A stretch of DNA of 64,000 bases from Paracoccus gahaiensis. GTDB lineage: Bacteria > Pseudomonadota > Alphaproteobacteria > Rhodobacterales > Rhodobacteraceae. The translations under genes were made by a program, and so were the position numbers. Location: assembly GCF_005048225.1 (NCBI RefSeq), contig NZ_SUNI01000017.1:1-64000 (forward strand), written 5' to 3'. The notes beneath the pieces are model-generated. The model worked only from the letters and a program-made list of their open reading frames with translations. It was not told where the DNA came from and did not search any database. This document shows positions 19,659-29,610 of the stretch, one piece after another. Positions within the stretch are counted from its first letter, which is position 1; every line of letters begins with the position of its first letter.

Positions 19659-20612
19659 ATGCCCCTCGACCTGATCACCTATGCCGAGGCCCATGGCCGG
19701 ATCGACTGGACCGGCGCCATCGGCGCGCTGCGCGAAGGCCACAAGGCGGGCCGCCCCGAACTGGGCGATCTGTTCCTGGGGCCCGCGCAGGGGACGATGC
19801 TGACGCGGGCGGCCTATCTGCCGGGGGTGGGCTATGGCGTGAAGGCGGTGACGGTCTTCGACCGGAACCCCGCCCATGGCCTGCCCACCGTGCAGGGCGC
19901 GATGATGTTCTTCGAGCCCGACCACGGCACCCTCTGCGCCGTCATCGAAAGCGCGCTGGTGACCGAATTCAAGACGGCGGGGGATTCCGTGCTGGGCGCG
20001 CAGCTGCTGGCGCGGCCCGACAGCACCAGCCTGCTGATCGTGGGCGCGGGCACGCTGGCGCGGGGGCTGGTCCGCGCCTACGCCGCCGGGCTGCCGCAGA
20101 TCGACCGCATCCAGGTCTGGGCCCGCCGCCCCGAGCAGGCCGAGGCGCTGGCCCGGCAGATGGCCGACGAGGGCTATGGCGTCACCGCCGTGACCGATCT
20201 GGCGGCGGCGGCGGGTCAGGCCGACATCATCTCGACCGCGACGATGGCGCGCCAGCCGGTCCTGCAGGGGGACTGGGTGCGGCCCGGCACCCATGTCGAC
20301 CTGATCGGCGCCTACAAGGCCGACATGCGCGAGGCCGATGACGCCCTGATGCGCAAGGCCCGCGTCTTCGTGGACAGCCGCGCGACGACGATCCACCATA
20401 TCGGAGAGCTGATGATCCCCCTCGCCTCGGGCGTGCTGACCGAGGCCGACGTGATCGGCGATCTCTATGATCTGGTGCCGGGCCATTGCGGGCGGACCGG
20501 GTCGGAGGAGATCACCGTCTTCAAGAATGGCGGCGGCGCGCATCTGGACACGATGATCGCGGCCCATATCGCCGAGCGGATCGGCGGCACGCTGCCCGGC
20601 GGCGCGGACTGA
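19659..20612 (+). CDS. Ornithine cyclodeaminase / mu-crystallin family protein
   Basis: This 317-residue NAD(P)-binding protein has the Rossmann motif LIVGAGTLARGLVRAY, the STATMARQPV segment, and DLIGAYKADMREADD, all typical of the OCD/mu-crystallin family. Members act as ornithine cyclodeaminases, alanine dehydrogenases or imine reductases, so the substrate cannot be set from sequence. The ATG at 19659 has AAGGAG 5 bases upstream; an in-frame GTG at 19653 overlaps that site and was rejected. It follows the hydrolase after 29 bases, probably in one operon. Confidence 0.85.
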   Translation: MPLDLITYAEAHGRIDWTGAIGALREGHKAGRPELGDLFLGPAQGTMLTRAAYLPGVGYGVKAVTVFDRNPAHGLPTVQGAMMFFEPDHGTLCAVIESALVTEFKTAGDSVLGAQLLARPDSTSLLIVGAGTLARGLVRAYAAGLPQIDRIQVWARRPEQAEALARQMADEGYGVTAVTDLAAAAGQADIISTATMARQPVLQGDWVRPGTHVDLIGAYKADMREADDALMRKARVFVDSRATTIHHIGELMIPLASGVLTEADVIGDLYDLVPGHCGRTGSEEITVFKNGGGAHLDTMIAAHIAERIGGTLPGGAD

Positions 20613-20773
20613 CGGCCTCCCGGTCCGGACGGACGGGGCGGCGGTCCGCGCCGGGCATCTCGACCTGCTGACCGGCATCTGCCCATCCGGCGGGCAGACC
20701 GACCCGCAGGGTGGCACCCCCTGCCCGCCTTGCGGCGCGGGGCCGAACCTGCACCGGATCGGCGGTCGGCCCC

Positions 20774-20799
20774 GGAACGGCGCCCTGCACGCGGGGGTT
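20774..20799 (+). promoter_or_regulatory. ECF-type promoter candidate upstream of mscS
   Basis: GGAAC at 20774-20778 and GGTT at 20796-20799 are separated by 17 bases, close to the EcfG consensus. The mscS start is about 60 bases downstream. The rest of this 248-base gap has a 7-bp inverted repeat TCTGCCC/GGGCAGA (20678-20698) and no gene. Confidence 0.45.
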
Positions 20800-20860
20800 G
20801 CGCCCCGGACGGGGGCAGGCCACACGCGCCCCCGAGACCGTCACGACGCACGAGGATTGC

Positions 20861-21949
20861 ATGGACCGCTGGACTGAAACCGCGCTGATCTTTCTGGTGG
20901 CCCTGGGCCTGTCATGGCTGGGCTGGCTGGTGATCCAGCGCGTCGTGTTGCGCCTGATTTCACGACGCAGCGATTTCTGGGGGCCGCTGCTGGCCCGCAC
21001 GCGGATGGCGGTGCAGCTGGCGCTGATCATCGTCGGCCTGTCGCTGGCCGCCCGCATCGCCCCCCTGACGGTCGATCAGACCGCGACCCTGCGCCATGTC
21101 CTGCTTCTGTCCTTCATCGCCTGCCTGACGATGGTGGCGCGGGCGGCGCTGCAGATCTGGGTGGCGCTGCACCTGCGCCGCTTCCGCATGGATGTCGAGG
21201 ACAACCTGCTGGCGCGCAAGCATGTCACGCAGTCGCGCATCCTGCAGCAGGTGGGCTCCATGCTGATTCTGGCCGTGGGCATCAGCGCGATGCTGATGAC
21301 CATCGACGGGGTGCGCCAATACGGGGTCAGCCTGCTGGCCTCGGCCGGCGCGGCGGGCCTCGTCGTGGGTCTGGCGCTGCAGCCGGTGCTGCGGAACCTG
21401 TTTGCGGGCATCCAGCTGGCCATCACCCAGCCCATCCGCATCGACGACGCGGTGATCGTCGAGGGCGAATGGGGCAATGTCGAGGAGATCGGCGGCACCT
21501 ATGTCGTCATCCGCATCTGGGACAAGCGCCGCCTGATCGTGCCCTTGAGCTATTTCATGGAACAGCCCTTCCAGAACTGGACCCGCTCGGATGCGACGCT
21601 GATCGGGGTGGTGATGCTGTATGTGGACTATGCCGTCAGCATCCCCGACCTGCGGGCCGAGGCCGAGCGGATCGTGCGCGCCTCGGCGCTGTGGGACAAG
21701 GATGTCTTCGCGCTGCAGGTCACCGACTTCCGCGAAAGCGTGACCGAGGTGCGGATCCTGGCCAGCGCGCGCAATGCGGGCCGCGCCTTCGATCTGCGCT
21801 GCGAGATCCGCGAGCATCTGCTGGCCTATCTGCAGCGCGAGCAGCCGGGCGCCCTGCCCCGCCGCCGGCTGGAGGTGGAGACTCCGCCCAACACAGGGCC
21901 AGCCGATAAGACGCTGGCTGAAAAGGGCATCCTGCAGATGCCCGGCTGA
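20861..21949 (+). CDS. MscS-family mechanosensitive ion channel
   Basis: This 362-residue inner-membrane protein has about four to five N-terminal hydrophobic segments and a pore helix of MscS type (LLASAGAAGLVVGLALQPVLRN, quoted in part: AGAAGLVVGLALQPVL), followed by the beta domain GIQLAITQPIRIDDAVIVEG and EWGNVEEIGGTYVVIR. Such channels release solutes during hypo-osmotic shock. The ATG at 20861 was chosen at the start of the first membrane segment; the open frame extends 50 codons upstream through non-coding-like sequence. Confidence 0.85.
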   Translation: MDRWTETALIFLVALGLSWLGWLVIQRVVLRLISRRSDFWGPLLARTRMAVQLALIIVGLSLAARIAPLTVDQTATLRHVLLLSFIACLTMVARAALQIWVALHLRRFRMDVEDNLLARKHVTQSRILQQVGSMLILAVGISAMLMTIDGVRQYGVSLLASAGAAGLVVGLALQPVLRNLFAGIQLAITQPIRIDDAVIVEGEWGNVEEIGGTYVVIRIWDKRRLIVPLSYFMEQPFQNWTRSDATLIGVVMLYVDYAVSIPDLRAEAERIVRASALWDKDVFALQVTDFRESVTEVRILASARNAGRAFDLRCEIREHLLAYLQREQPGALPRRRLEVETPPNTGPADKTLAEKGILQMPG

Positions 21950-21957
21950 GGCGGGGT

Positions 21958-22053
21958 TCAGGCCGAGGGCAAGGCCAGCGCGAAGGCGGTGGCCAGCCCC
22001 AGGGCTAGGGCCACCATCGCGGCGGCGAGAACGCGGGCGAGGATCGGGCGCAT
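21958..22053 (-). CDS. Possible 31-aa single-span membrane protein
   Basis: The frame reads MRPILARVLAAAMVALALGL and continues for 11 residues to a stop: a basic N terminus followed by one hydrophobic helix. Its ATG is 3 bases after the stop of the flavoprotein gene on the same strand, which favours translational coupling. There is no strong ribosome-binding site and high-GC sequence readily makes alanine/leucine-rich frames, so this remains a candidate. Confidence 0.4.
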   Translation of the reverse strand: MRPILARVLAAAMVALALGLATAFALALPSA

Positions 22054-22056
22054 CTG

Positions 22057-23460
22057 TCAGACCATCTCGAAGATTTCGCTGTCGATGCGGCGGCGCGGCA
22101 CGCCCATCTTCAGCAGGGCTTTGCGGACCGCGTCCAGCATCGGCGGGGGCCCGCACAGCATATGCGGCCAGTCGCGGCTTTCGGGGGGCAGCAGATCGGC
22201 CAAGGCCTCGGCGTCGATCATGCCGTCGCGGGTCACGTGATCCTCGGGCGGCCAGTCGCCGCCATCGGGCGGGGTCTTGACCACATGGGTGACGCGCAGG
22301 TCGATATCCTGCGCGATGCGGGCCAGTTGGTCGCGGAAGGCGATCTGATCCCAATCGTCATTGGCATAGAGCAGGATCACCGGACGCGGATCGCGGCGTT
22401 CCTGCAGCGCATGCAGGTTGGCGATGACCGGCGTCACCCCGACCCCGCCCACGATCATCACGAAGCCGCCCGCATCGGCCTCGCGGTCGACCGAGAAGGT
22501 GCCATAGGGGCCGTCGACCCAGGCCCGCGCGCCGACCGGGGTTTGCGACAGGCGCTTGCTGTCATCGCCCAAGGGCTTGATCGAGAAGCGCACATGGTTG
22601 CCCTTGTCGGGTGCGGTCGAGATGGTGAAGGGGTGTTCGCGCAAAGCAAACGGACTGTTGCCGACGGCCAGCCAGGCGAATTGCCCCGGCCGCCAGCCGC
22701 GCAGCGGCTTGCCCTCGGGCGCCAGCACCAGCGTGTGGACGCCGTCGCCCTCGTCGCGATTCTCGGTCACGCGCCAGGGGTTGCGCGATTGCTGCCACGG
22801 GCGCAGCACGCGCGTCCACAGGATCAACCCCAGCCAGGCCAGCGTCGCCGCCAGCCACAGCCCGCGCGTGCCGTCCTGCCCGGTGAAATGCCCCGCGCCC
22901 AGCACATGCCAGATCGCCATCACAAAGCCGGTGATCGCCAGCGCGACATGCAGATACCGCCACCACAGATAGTCCAGCTTCAGCCGCTTGCGGAACTCGG
23001 AGCTGACGACCAGCGCCAGGAAACAGCCCATCGCCACGCGCCCGGCGGTCATGTGCGGTTCCGCCTGCAGCGGGTTCAGCACGCCCAGATCGTCCTGATG
23101 CCAGATGTAGAGCATCCCGAAATGCCCCAGCATCAGCGCCACCAGCCCCCAGGACAGGAAGCGGTGGAACACCACCACGATATCGGCGCCGAAGGGATGC
23201 AGCAGCGGCTTGAGCCGACCCGTCAGCGCGAACTGCATCCCCGCCAGCGACAGGGTCGCAAAGCCCAGGCCCAGGGACAGGTCGCGCGTCAACCCCCGCG
23301 CGGCGGGCGGATCGCCCATCAGGATGACGATGAAGGGCAGCGCCAGCAGCCCCGCGGCCAGCGCCAGCCAGGCCCCGGCCCGCAGCCAGACGGCCCGGTC
23401 ATGGTCCTCGGGGCGGACATGGCGGGCGGGATGGGTCCGGGCGGCGTCGGTTGTGCTCAT
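22057..23460 (-). CDS. Ferric-reductase-like transmembrane flavoprotein (FAD/NAD(P)H oxidoreductase)
   Basis: This 467-residue protein has about six N-terminal membrane segments with paired histidines likely to bind heme (VFHRFLSWGLVALMLGHFGM; YLHVALAITGFVMAIWHV), then a cytoplasmic flavodoxin-reductase module from about residue 235. That module shows the FAD motif REHPFTIS, and the NAD(P)H site IVGGVGVTPVIANL and MLCGPPPMLDAV. It would pass electrons from NAD(P)H via FAD and heme across the membrane to ferric iron or another acceptor. It stands alone on the minus strand, convergent with mscS. Confidence 0.85.
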   Translation of the reverse strand: MSTTDAARTHPARHVRPEDHDRAVWLRAGAWLALAAGLLALPFIVILMGDPPAARGLTRDLSLGLGFATLSLAGMQFALTGRLKPLLHPFGADIVVVFHRFLSWGLVALMLGHFGMLYIWHQDDLGVLNPLQAEPHMTAGRVAMGCFLALVVSSEFRKRLKLDYLWWRYLHVALAITGFVMAIWHVLGAGHFTGQDGTRGLWLAATLAWLGLILWTRVLRPWQQSRNPWRVTENRDEGDGVHTLVLAPEGKPLRGWRPGQFAWLAVGNSPFALREHPFTISTAPDKGNHVRFSIKPLGDDSKRLSQTPVGARAWVDGPYGTFSVDREADAGGFVMIVGGVGVTPVIANLHALQERRDPRPVILLYANDDWDQIAFRDQLARIAQDIDLRVTHVVKTPPDGGDWPPEDHVTRDGMIDAEALADLLPPESRDWPHMLCGPPPMLDAVRKALLKMGVPRRRIDSEIFEMV

Positions 23461-23468
23461 GCGGGGTC

Positions 23469-23493
23469 AACCCGAGGGGGGCGGGGCGGTTCC
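23469..23493 (-). promoter_or_regulatory. ECF-type promoter candidate for the flavoprotein gene
   Basis: On the minus strand GGAAC (23493-23489) and GGTT (23472-23469) are 16 bases apart. The -10 element ends only 8 bases before the ATG at 23460, so transcription from here would give an almost leaderless mRNA or imply a downstream start codon. The motif matches the sites upstream of glgE and the acidic exported protein. Confidence 0.45.
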
Positions 23494-23639
23494 GTGAGGC
23501 GCGATGGGCGGGCATGGAGGCCTTCGGGATCCGCCTGCCCGATCCTGCCGGACGGGCGCAGAGGTCCGGCGCGATGCGGGCCTATTCCCCACGGGCGCGA
23601 TTGCGACTATGGCTGCGCCCATCGACAGGAGGCGACACG

Positions 23640-24299
23640 ATGCGGGTGGACCTGATCATCTTCGACTGCGACGGCGTGCTGGCCGACAGCGAGATCCTGT
23701 CGGCCGAGGTGCTGATCGACCAGCTGGCGGATCTGGACCTTGCCCTGACGCTGGACGATGTGCGGCGCGATTTCCTGGGCCGCAGCTTTCCCACCGTCGC
23801 CGCCCATATCCGCGACCGGCTGGCCCGGGTGCTGCCCGACGATTTCGAGGCCCGCTATCGCGCCCGGCTGCTGGACCGCTTTGCCACCGATCTGGCGCCG
23901 ACGCACGGTGTGGTCGACCTGCTCGCGGCGCTGGACCGCCCGGTCTGCGTGGCGACCTCGTCCAGCCCGCCCCGGGTGGCGCGGACCTTGCAGCTTCTGG
24001 GGCTGGCGGACCATTTCGGGCCGCATGTCTTCACCGCCAGCCAGGTGGCGCGCGGCAAGCCGGCGCCCGACCTGTTCCTGTTCGCCGCAGCGCAGATGGG
24101 GGCGGACCCCGCCCATGCCCTGGTGATCGAGGACAGCGCCCCGGGCCTGGCCGCCGCCCGCGCCGCCGGGATGCGCGTGCTGCATTACGCGGGCGGCACG
24201 CATCTGACAGGGCAGCCCGCGCCCGAGGGCCATGACAGCTTTGCCGACTGGCGCGACTTTCCTGCCCGTCTGGCCCGGGTCGAGGGTTTGCCCGGATGA
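23640..24299 (+). CDS. HAD-superfamily sugar phosphatase / phosphoglucomutase-like (HAD-IA)
   Basis: This 219-residue protein has the HAD motif I aspartates in FDCDGVLADSE, motif II serines in VATSSSP, and the motif III/IV region GKPAPDLFLFAA and VIEDSAPGLAAA. It probably dephosphorylates, or protects from, a small sugar or polyol phosphate. It overlaps the SorC regulator (ATGA) and is next to the polyol operon, a placement also seen in other Rhodobacteraceae. An AGGAGG site precedes the ATG. Confidence 0.83.
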   Translation: MRVDLIIFDCDGVLADSEILSAEVLIDQLADLDLALTLDDVRRDFLGRSFPTVAAHIRDRLARVLPDDFEARYRARLLDRFATDLAPTHGVVDLLAALDRPVCVATSSSPPRVARTLQLLGLADHFGPHVFTASQVARGKPAPDLFLFAAAQMGADPAHALVIEDSAPGLAAARAAGMRVLHYAGGTHLTGQPAPEGHDSFADWRDFPARLARVEGLPG

Positions 24300-25252
24300 G
24301 CGCCGACCGCTTCACCCCGGAGACCACGCGCCTGGACGACGCCGCCCGCGCGGGGTGGCTGTATTACGTGGCGGGCAACACGCAGGACCAGATCGCCCGC
24401 AAGCTGGGCGTCAGCCGCCAGAGCGCGCAGCGGCTGGTGGCGATGGCCCTGTCCGAACGGCTGGTCAAGGTACGGCTGGACCATCCGATCGGGCGCTGCA
24501 TGGACCTGGCTGCGGCGCTGACCGACCGCTATGGCCTGACGCTGGCAGAGGTCGCGCCCTCGGACCCCGAGGCGCCGGACCTGCTGGCGGGCATCGCCAT
24601 CGCCGCCGCCGCCCTTCTGGAACGCGTGCTGAAATCGCCCGAGCGCCGCATCGTCAGCCTGGGCACCGGGCGCAACCTGCGCGCCATGGTCGAGCAGTTG
24701 CCGCGCATGACCTGCCCGCAGCATGTCGTCGTCTCGCGGCTTGGCAACATGATGCAGGACGGCTCGGCCACGCCCTACAATGCCACGATCCGGCTGGCCG
24801 AGCGCATCGGCGCGCCGCATTTTCCCTATCCGCTGCCGGTGCTGGCCCGCGATCCGGCGGAACTGGCGGCCATGCAGGCGCAGCAGGCGGCGCGGAACAC
24901 GATCGATCTGTGCGCGCGGGCCGACCTGTCGCTGGTCGGCATCGGGCAGATGGACATGACCGCGCCGCTGCATGTGGACGGGTTCCTGTCCGAGGCCGAG
25001 ATGGCCGAGCTGGCCCGTGCGGGCGCGGTCGGAGAGATCACCAGCTGGGTCTATGACGCGCAGGGCCGGATCCTCGACTGCGCCTTCAACCGGCGCGTGG
25101 CCTCGGCCCCCCTGCCCTGCCGGCCGGCCCGCGACGTGATCGCCCTCGCCTCGGGCCAGTCCAAGCTGCCGGCGATTCGCGCCGCGCTGGCCGGACGGCT
25201 GATCACCGGGCTGGTCACCTCGGAAGCCACCGCCGAGCGGCTGCTGGACTGA
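24296..25252 (+). CDS. SorC-family transcriptional regulator of the polyol operon
   Basis: This 318-residue protein has an N-terminal helix-turn-helix (NTQDQIARKLGVSRQSAQRL) and a C-terminal sugar-binding domain of the SorC/DeoR type (LGTGRNLRAMVEQL, VSRLGNMMQDGSATPYNATI). Regulators of this family sense phosphorylated sugars or polyols. Its position just upstream of smoEFGK-mtlK matches SmoC, the regulator of the Rhodobacter sphaeroides polyol operon. The start overlaps the phosphatase stop. A GC-rich hairpin (25283-25303) follows. Confidence 0.87.
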   Translation: MSADRFTPETTRLDDAARAGWLYYVAGNTQDQIARKLGVSRQSAQRLVAMALSERLVKVRLDHPIGRCMDLAAALTDRYGLTLAEVAPSDPEAPDLLAGIAIAAAALLERVLKSPERRIVSLGTGRNLRAMVEQLPRMTCPQHVVVSRLGNMMQDGSATPYNATIRLAERIGAPHFPYPLPVLARDPAELAAMQAQQAARNTIDLCARADLSLVGIGQMDMTAPLHVDGFLSEAEMAELARAGAVGEITSWVYDAQGRILDCAFNRRVASAPLPCRPARDVIALASGQSKLPAIRAALAGRLITGLVTSEATAERLLD

Positions 25253-25311
25253 GGTTTTTCCCGACGGATGAACGGCTTGCACCCTCGCCGCAGCGCGGCG
25301 GGGAATGGGCG

Positions 25312-25340
25312 TTGACAGATTCGTGCAGATTGGTGAGAAT
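25312..25340 (+). promoter_or_regulatory. Sigma-70-type promoter of the polyol operon
   Basis: TTGACA at 25312-25317 is a perfect -35 element. After 17 bases, GAGAAT at 25335-25340 is a moderate -10. The start codon of smoE is 46 bases further on, leaving room for an operator and the GGGAGG ribosome-binding site. Confidence 0.6.
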
Positions 25341-25341
25341 A

Positions 25342-25358
25342 TGCCCATCGGAAGGGCA
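25342..25358 (+). promoter_or_regulatory. Putative operator for the SorC regulator
   Basis: TGCCC (25342-25346) and GGGCA (25354-25358) form an inverted repeat with a 7-base centre, placed right after the -10 element. A regulator bound here would block or modulate initiation. Assignment to the adjacent SorC protein is inference from position. Confidence 0.4.
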
Positions 25359-25386
25359 AATGCTCAACCGCCAAGGGAGGACTACC

Positions 25387-26712
25387 ATGACCACGACATT
25401 CCGCGCCCTTCTGGGCGCGACGGCCCTGTGCGCCGCAGGCAGCATCGCCGCCGCACAGGACCCCGTCACCCTGACCATCGCCACCGTGAACAATGGCGAC
25501 ATGATCCGCATGCAGCAGATGACGGATGCCTTCACCGAGGCGAACCCGACCATCTCGCTGGAATGGGTCACGCTGGAGGAGAACGTGCTGCGCGAGCGCG
25601 TGACCACCGACATCGCCACCAGCGGCGGGCAGTACGACGTGCTGACCATCGGCACCTACGAGGTGCCGATCTGGGCCGCGCAGGACTGGCTGACCCCGCT
25701 GGACGACCTGCCCGAGGATTACGACGTGGACGATCTGGTCCCCGCCGTGCGCGACGCGCTGTCGGTCGACGACACGCTCTATGCCGCGCCCTTCTATGCC
25801 GAATCCGCGATGGTGATGTACCGCACCGACCTGGCCGAGGCGGCGGGCGTGACCATTTCCGACAACCCGACCTGGACCGAGATCACCGCGGCGGCCGAGG
25901 CGATGACCGACCGCGACGCCGAGATCTATGGCATCTGCCTGCGCGGCAAGCCGGGCTGGGGCGAGAACATGGCCTTCCTGACCGCCATGTCCAACAGCTA
26001 TGGCGCGCGCTGGTTCGACACCGAATGGACCCCGCAGTTCGACAGCCCGGAATGGCAGGCGACGCTGACCGACTATCTGACGCTGATGAACGAATACGGG
26101 CCTCCGGGCGCGTCCTCGAACGGCTTCAACGAGAACCTGTCGCTGTTCCAGCAGGGCAAGTGCGGCATGTGGATCGACGCCACCGTCGCCGCCAGCTTCG
26201 TGACCGACCCCGAGGATTCGACCGTCGCCGACAGCGTGGGCTTTGCGCAGTTCCCCAACAAGGACGGCGTCGACAACCACGGCAACTGGCTGTGGGCGTG
26301 GAACCTGGCCATCCCGGCCTCCAGCCAGAAGCAGGACGCGGCCAAGGCCTTCGTCGCATGGGCGACCAGCAAGGAATATACCGACATGGTGGCCGAGGCC
26401 GAAGGCTGGCGCGCCGCCCCTCCGGGCACGCGGACCTCGCTTTACGAGAACCCCGAGTACCAGGAAGCCGCGCCCTTCGCCGCGATGACGCTGGAGTCGA
26501 TCAACGCGGCCGAGACGCAGAAGGCCTCGGTGCAGGACATCCCCTATACGGGCGGACAGTTCGTCGCGATCCCCGAGTTCCAGGGGATCGGCACGCAGGT
26601 CGGGCAGACCTTCTCGGCGGCACTTGCCGGGCAGATGTCGGCAGAGGATGCGCTGGCCGCAGCCCAGTCCGCGACCGCGCGTGAGATGGCCCGCGCCGGC
26701 TATCCCAAGTAA
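25387..26712 (+). CDS. smoE: Sorbitol/mannitol ABC transporter substrate-binding protein
   Basis: This 441-residue periplasmic protein of the extracellular solute-binding family 1 has a signal peptide (residues 1-23, ending IAAAQ). Segments such as TSGGQYDVLTIGTYE, YAAPFYAESAMVMYRTDL and KCGMWIDATVAASFV match SmoE/MtlE polyol-binding proteins. AAGGGAGG lies before the ATG. It is the first gene of the transporter operon, and a strong hairpin separates it from the permease genes. Confidence 0.9.
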   Translation: MTTTFRALLGATALCAAGSIAAAQDPVTLTIATVNNGDMIRMQQMTDAFTEANPTISLEWVTLEENVLRERVTTDIATSGGQYDVLTIGTYEVPIWAAQDWLTPLDDLPEDYDVDDLVPAVRDALSVDDTLYAAPFYAESAMVMYRTDLAEAAGVTISDNPTWTEITAAAEAMTDRDAEIYGICLRGKPGWGENMAFLTAMSNSYGARWFDTEWTPQFDSPEWQATLTDYLTLMNEYGPPGASSNGFNENLSLFQQGKCGMWIDATVAASFVTDPEDSTVADSVGFAQFPNKDGVDNHGNWLWAWNLAIPASSQKQDAAKAFVAWATSKEYTDMVAEAEGWRAAPPGTRTSLYENPEYQEAAPFAAMTLESINAAETQKASVQDIPYTGGQFVAIPEFQGIGTQVGQTFSAALAGQMSAEDALAAAQSATAREMARAGYPK

Positions 26713-26721
26713 GCGCCCCCC

Positions 26722-26751
26722 GCGCCGCCCCCCCGCCTGACGGGGCGGCGC
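26722..26751 (+). repeat. Intercistronic hairpin after smoE
   Basis: GCGCCGCCCC (26722-26731) and GGGGCGGCGC (26742-26751) form a perfect 10-bp stem with a 10-base loop, 10 bases after the stop codon. It lacks a T-tract. Like the hairpin after ytfQ it probably stabilises the binding-protein mRNA or attenuates transcription into the permease genes. Confidence 0.7.
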
Positions 26752-26791
26752 ACCCCCCTGCCCCACCCATGCGCCCCGGAGGACGCCCGCC

Positions 26792-27661
26792 ATGGCCACC
26801 CGCCAGACCCAGAGTCTTGCGCGCCTGATGCGCGCGCCCGCGATCATCCTGCTGCTGATCTGGATGGTCGTCCCCTTGGGCATGACGCTGTATTATTCGT
26901 TCCTGAACTACAATCTGCTGAACCCGGCGGTGACCAGCTGGGCCGGATGGTTCAACTATCAGTACTTCGTCACCGACCCTGCCTTCATGGCCGCGATCGT
27001 CAACACGCTGGTCCTGGTGCTGGGGGTGCTGGCCATCACCGTGATCGGCGGCATCGCCATCGCGCTGCTGATCGACAAGCCGATCTGGGGCCAGGGGATC
27101 GTGCGGATCCTGATCATCTCGCCGTTCTTCGTGATGCCGCCGGTGGCCGCGCTGATCTGGAAGAACATGATCATGCACCCCTCCTATGGGGTCTTCGCCG
27201 ACATCGCGCGCTTCCTGGGCCTGCAGCCGGTGGACTGGTTCGCGCAATATCCGCTGACCTCGATCGTCATCATCGTGGCCTGGCAATGGCTGCCCTTCGC
27301 GACGCTGATCCTGCTGACCGCCCTGCAATCGCTGGACGGCGAGCAGATGGAGGCTGCCGAGATGGACGGCGCCGGATCCGTCAGCCGCTTCATCCACCTG
27401 ACCCTGCCGCATATGGCGCGCGCGATCACCGTGGTGATCCTGATCCAGACGATCTTCCTTTTGGGCATCTATGCCGAGATCCTGGTGACCACCAATGGCG
27501 GCCCCGGCAATGCCAGCACGAACCTGACCTATCTGATCTATCGCGCCGCACGCCTGAACTTCGACATCGGAGGCGCCGCAGCCGGCGGCATCATCGCGGT
27601 CATCCTGGCCAATCTGGTCGCCATCTTCCTGATGCGCGCCGTCGGCAAGAACCTGGACTGA
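26792..27661 (+). CDS. smoF: Polyol ABC transporter permease SmoF
   Basis: This 289-residue inner-membrane protein has six hydrophobic segments and the permease EAA motif (EAAEMDGAGSVSRF) that contacts the ATPase. It is the first of two CUT1-type permeases for sorbitol/mannitol. The start follows CGGAGGACG. SmoG follows after 10 bases. Confidence 0.9.
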   Translation: MATRQTQSLARLMRAPAIILLLIWMVVPLGMTLYYSFLNYNLLNPAVTSWAGWFNYQYFVTDPAFMAAIVNTLVLVLGVLAITVIGGIAIALLIDKPIWGQGIVRILIISPFFVMPPVAALIWKNMIMHPSYGVFADIARFLGLQPVDWFAQYPLTSIVIIVAWQWLPFATLILLTALQSLDGEQMEAAEMDGAGSVSRFIHLTLPHMARAITVVILIQTIFLLGIYAEILVTTNGGPGNASTNLTYLIYRAARLNFDIGGAAAGGIIAVILANLVAIFLMRAVGKNLD

Positions 27662-27671
27662 GGGGGATATC

Positions 27672-28496
27672 ATGGCACGCGCAAGCAGCACCCGCAGCAA
27701 GATCGGCTATACCATCGCCGCATGGGCCGTAGCCCTGACGCTGTTCTTTCCGATCCTCTACACGATCATCACCAGCCTGAAGACGGAACAGGAGGCGATC
27801 TCGGGCTTCAGCCTGATCCCGTCCTTCACTTGGTCCAGCTTCGAGGCGGTGCAGACCCAGAACGACTACTGGAAGCCCTTCACCAATTCGGTGATTCTGG
27901 CGGTCGGGTCCACCATCCTGGCGCTGATCGTGGCGATCCCGGCGGCCTGGGCGATGGCCTTCTCGCCTACCAAGCACACCAAGAACATCCTGATGTGGAT
28001 GCTGTCCACCAAGATGATGCCCGCCGTGGCGGTGCTGGTGCCGATCTATCTGATCTTCCTGCGCACCGGGCTGATGGACACGCGGATCGGCCTGACCGTC
28101 ATGCTGATGCTGATCAACCTGCCGATCGTGGTCTGGATGCTGTACACCTATTTCCGCGAGATCCCCGGAGAGATCCTGGAGGCCGCGCGGATGGACGGCG
28201 CCGGCCTGCGCGACGAGATCCTGTACGTGCTGACGCCGATGGCCATCCCGGGCATCGCCTCGACCATGCTTCTGAACGTCATCCTGGCCTGGAACGAGGC
28301 CTTCTGGACCATCCAGCTGACCACCACCAACGCGGCCCCGCTGTCGGCCTTCATCGCGTCCTTTTCCAGCCCGCAGGGCCTGTTCTGGGCCAAGCTGTCG
28401 GCGGCCTCGGTCATGGCCATCGCGCCGATCCTGATCATGGGCTGGTTCAGCCAGAAACAACTTGTCCGCGGCCTGACCTTCGGCGCGGTGAAATAA
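27672..28496 (+). CDS. smoG: Polyol ABC transporter permease SmoG
   Basis: This 274-residue inner-membrane protein has six hydrophobic segments and the EAA loop [15 protein letters not shown]. It pairs with SmoF to form the channel. The sequence [24 protein letters not shown] C terminus ([20 protein letters not shown]) is typical of MalG-type permeases. The ATG is preceded by GAGGGGGAT. Confidence 0.9.
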   Translation: MARASSTRSKIGYTIAAWAVALTLFFPILYTIITSLKTEQEAISGFSLIPSFTWSSFEAVQTQNDYWKPFTNSVILAVGSTILALIVAIPAAWAMAFSPTKHTKNILMWMLSTKMMPAVAVLVPIYLIFLRTGLMDTRIGLTVMLMLINLPIVVWMLYTYFREIPGEILEAARMDGAGLRDEILYVLTPMAIPGIASTMLLNVILAWNEAFWTIQLTTTNAAPLSAFIASFSSPQGLFWAKLSAASVMAIAPILIMGWFSQKQLVRGLTFGAVK

Positions 28497-28506
28497 GGGG
28501 ACGACC

Positions 28507-29520
<1,014 letters not shown>

Positions 29521-29610
29521 CACCCGATCCATCTTAACCCATTGATGCAGAACGTCTTTCCTCGCGCCCCAGGGGGTGCGGGGGATGGCGCCATGATGAA
29601 AGGTCCGACC

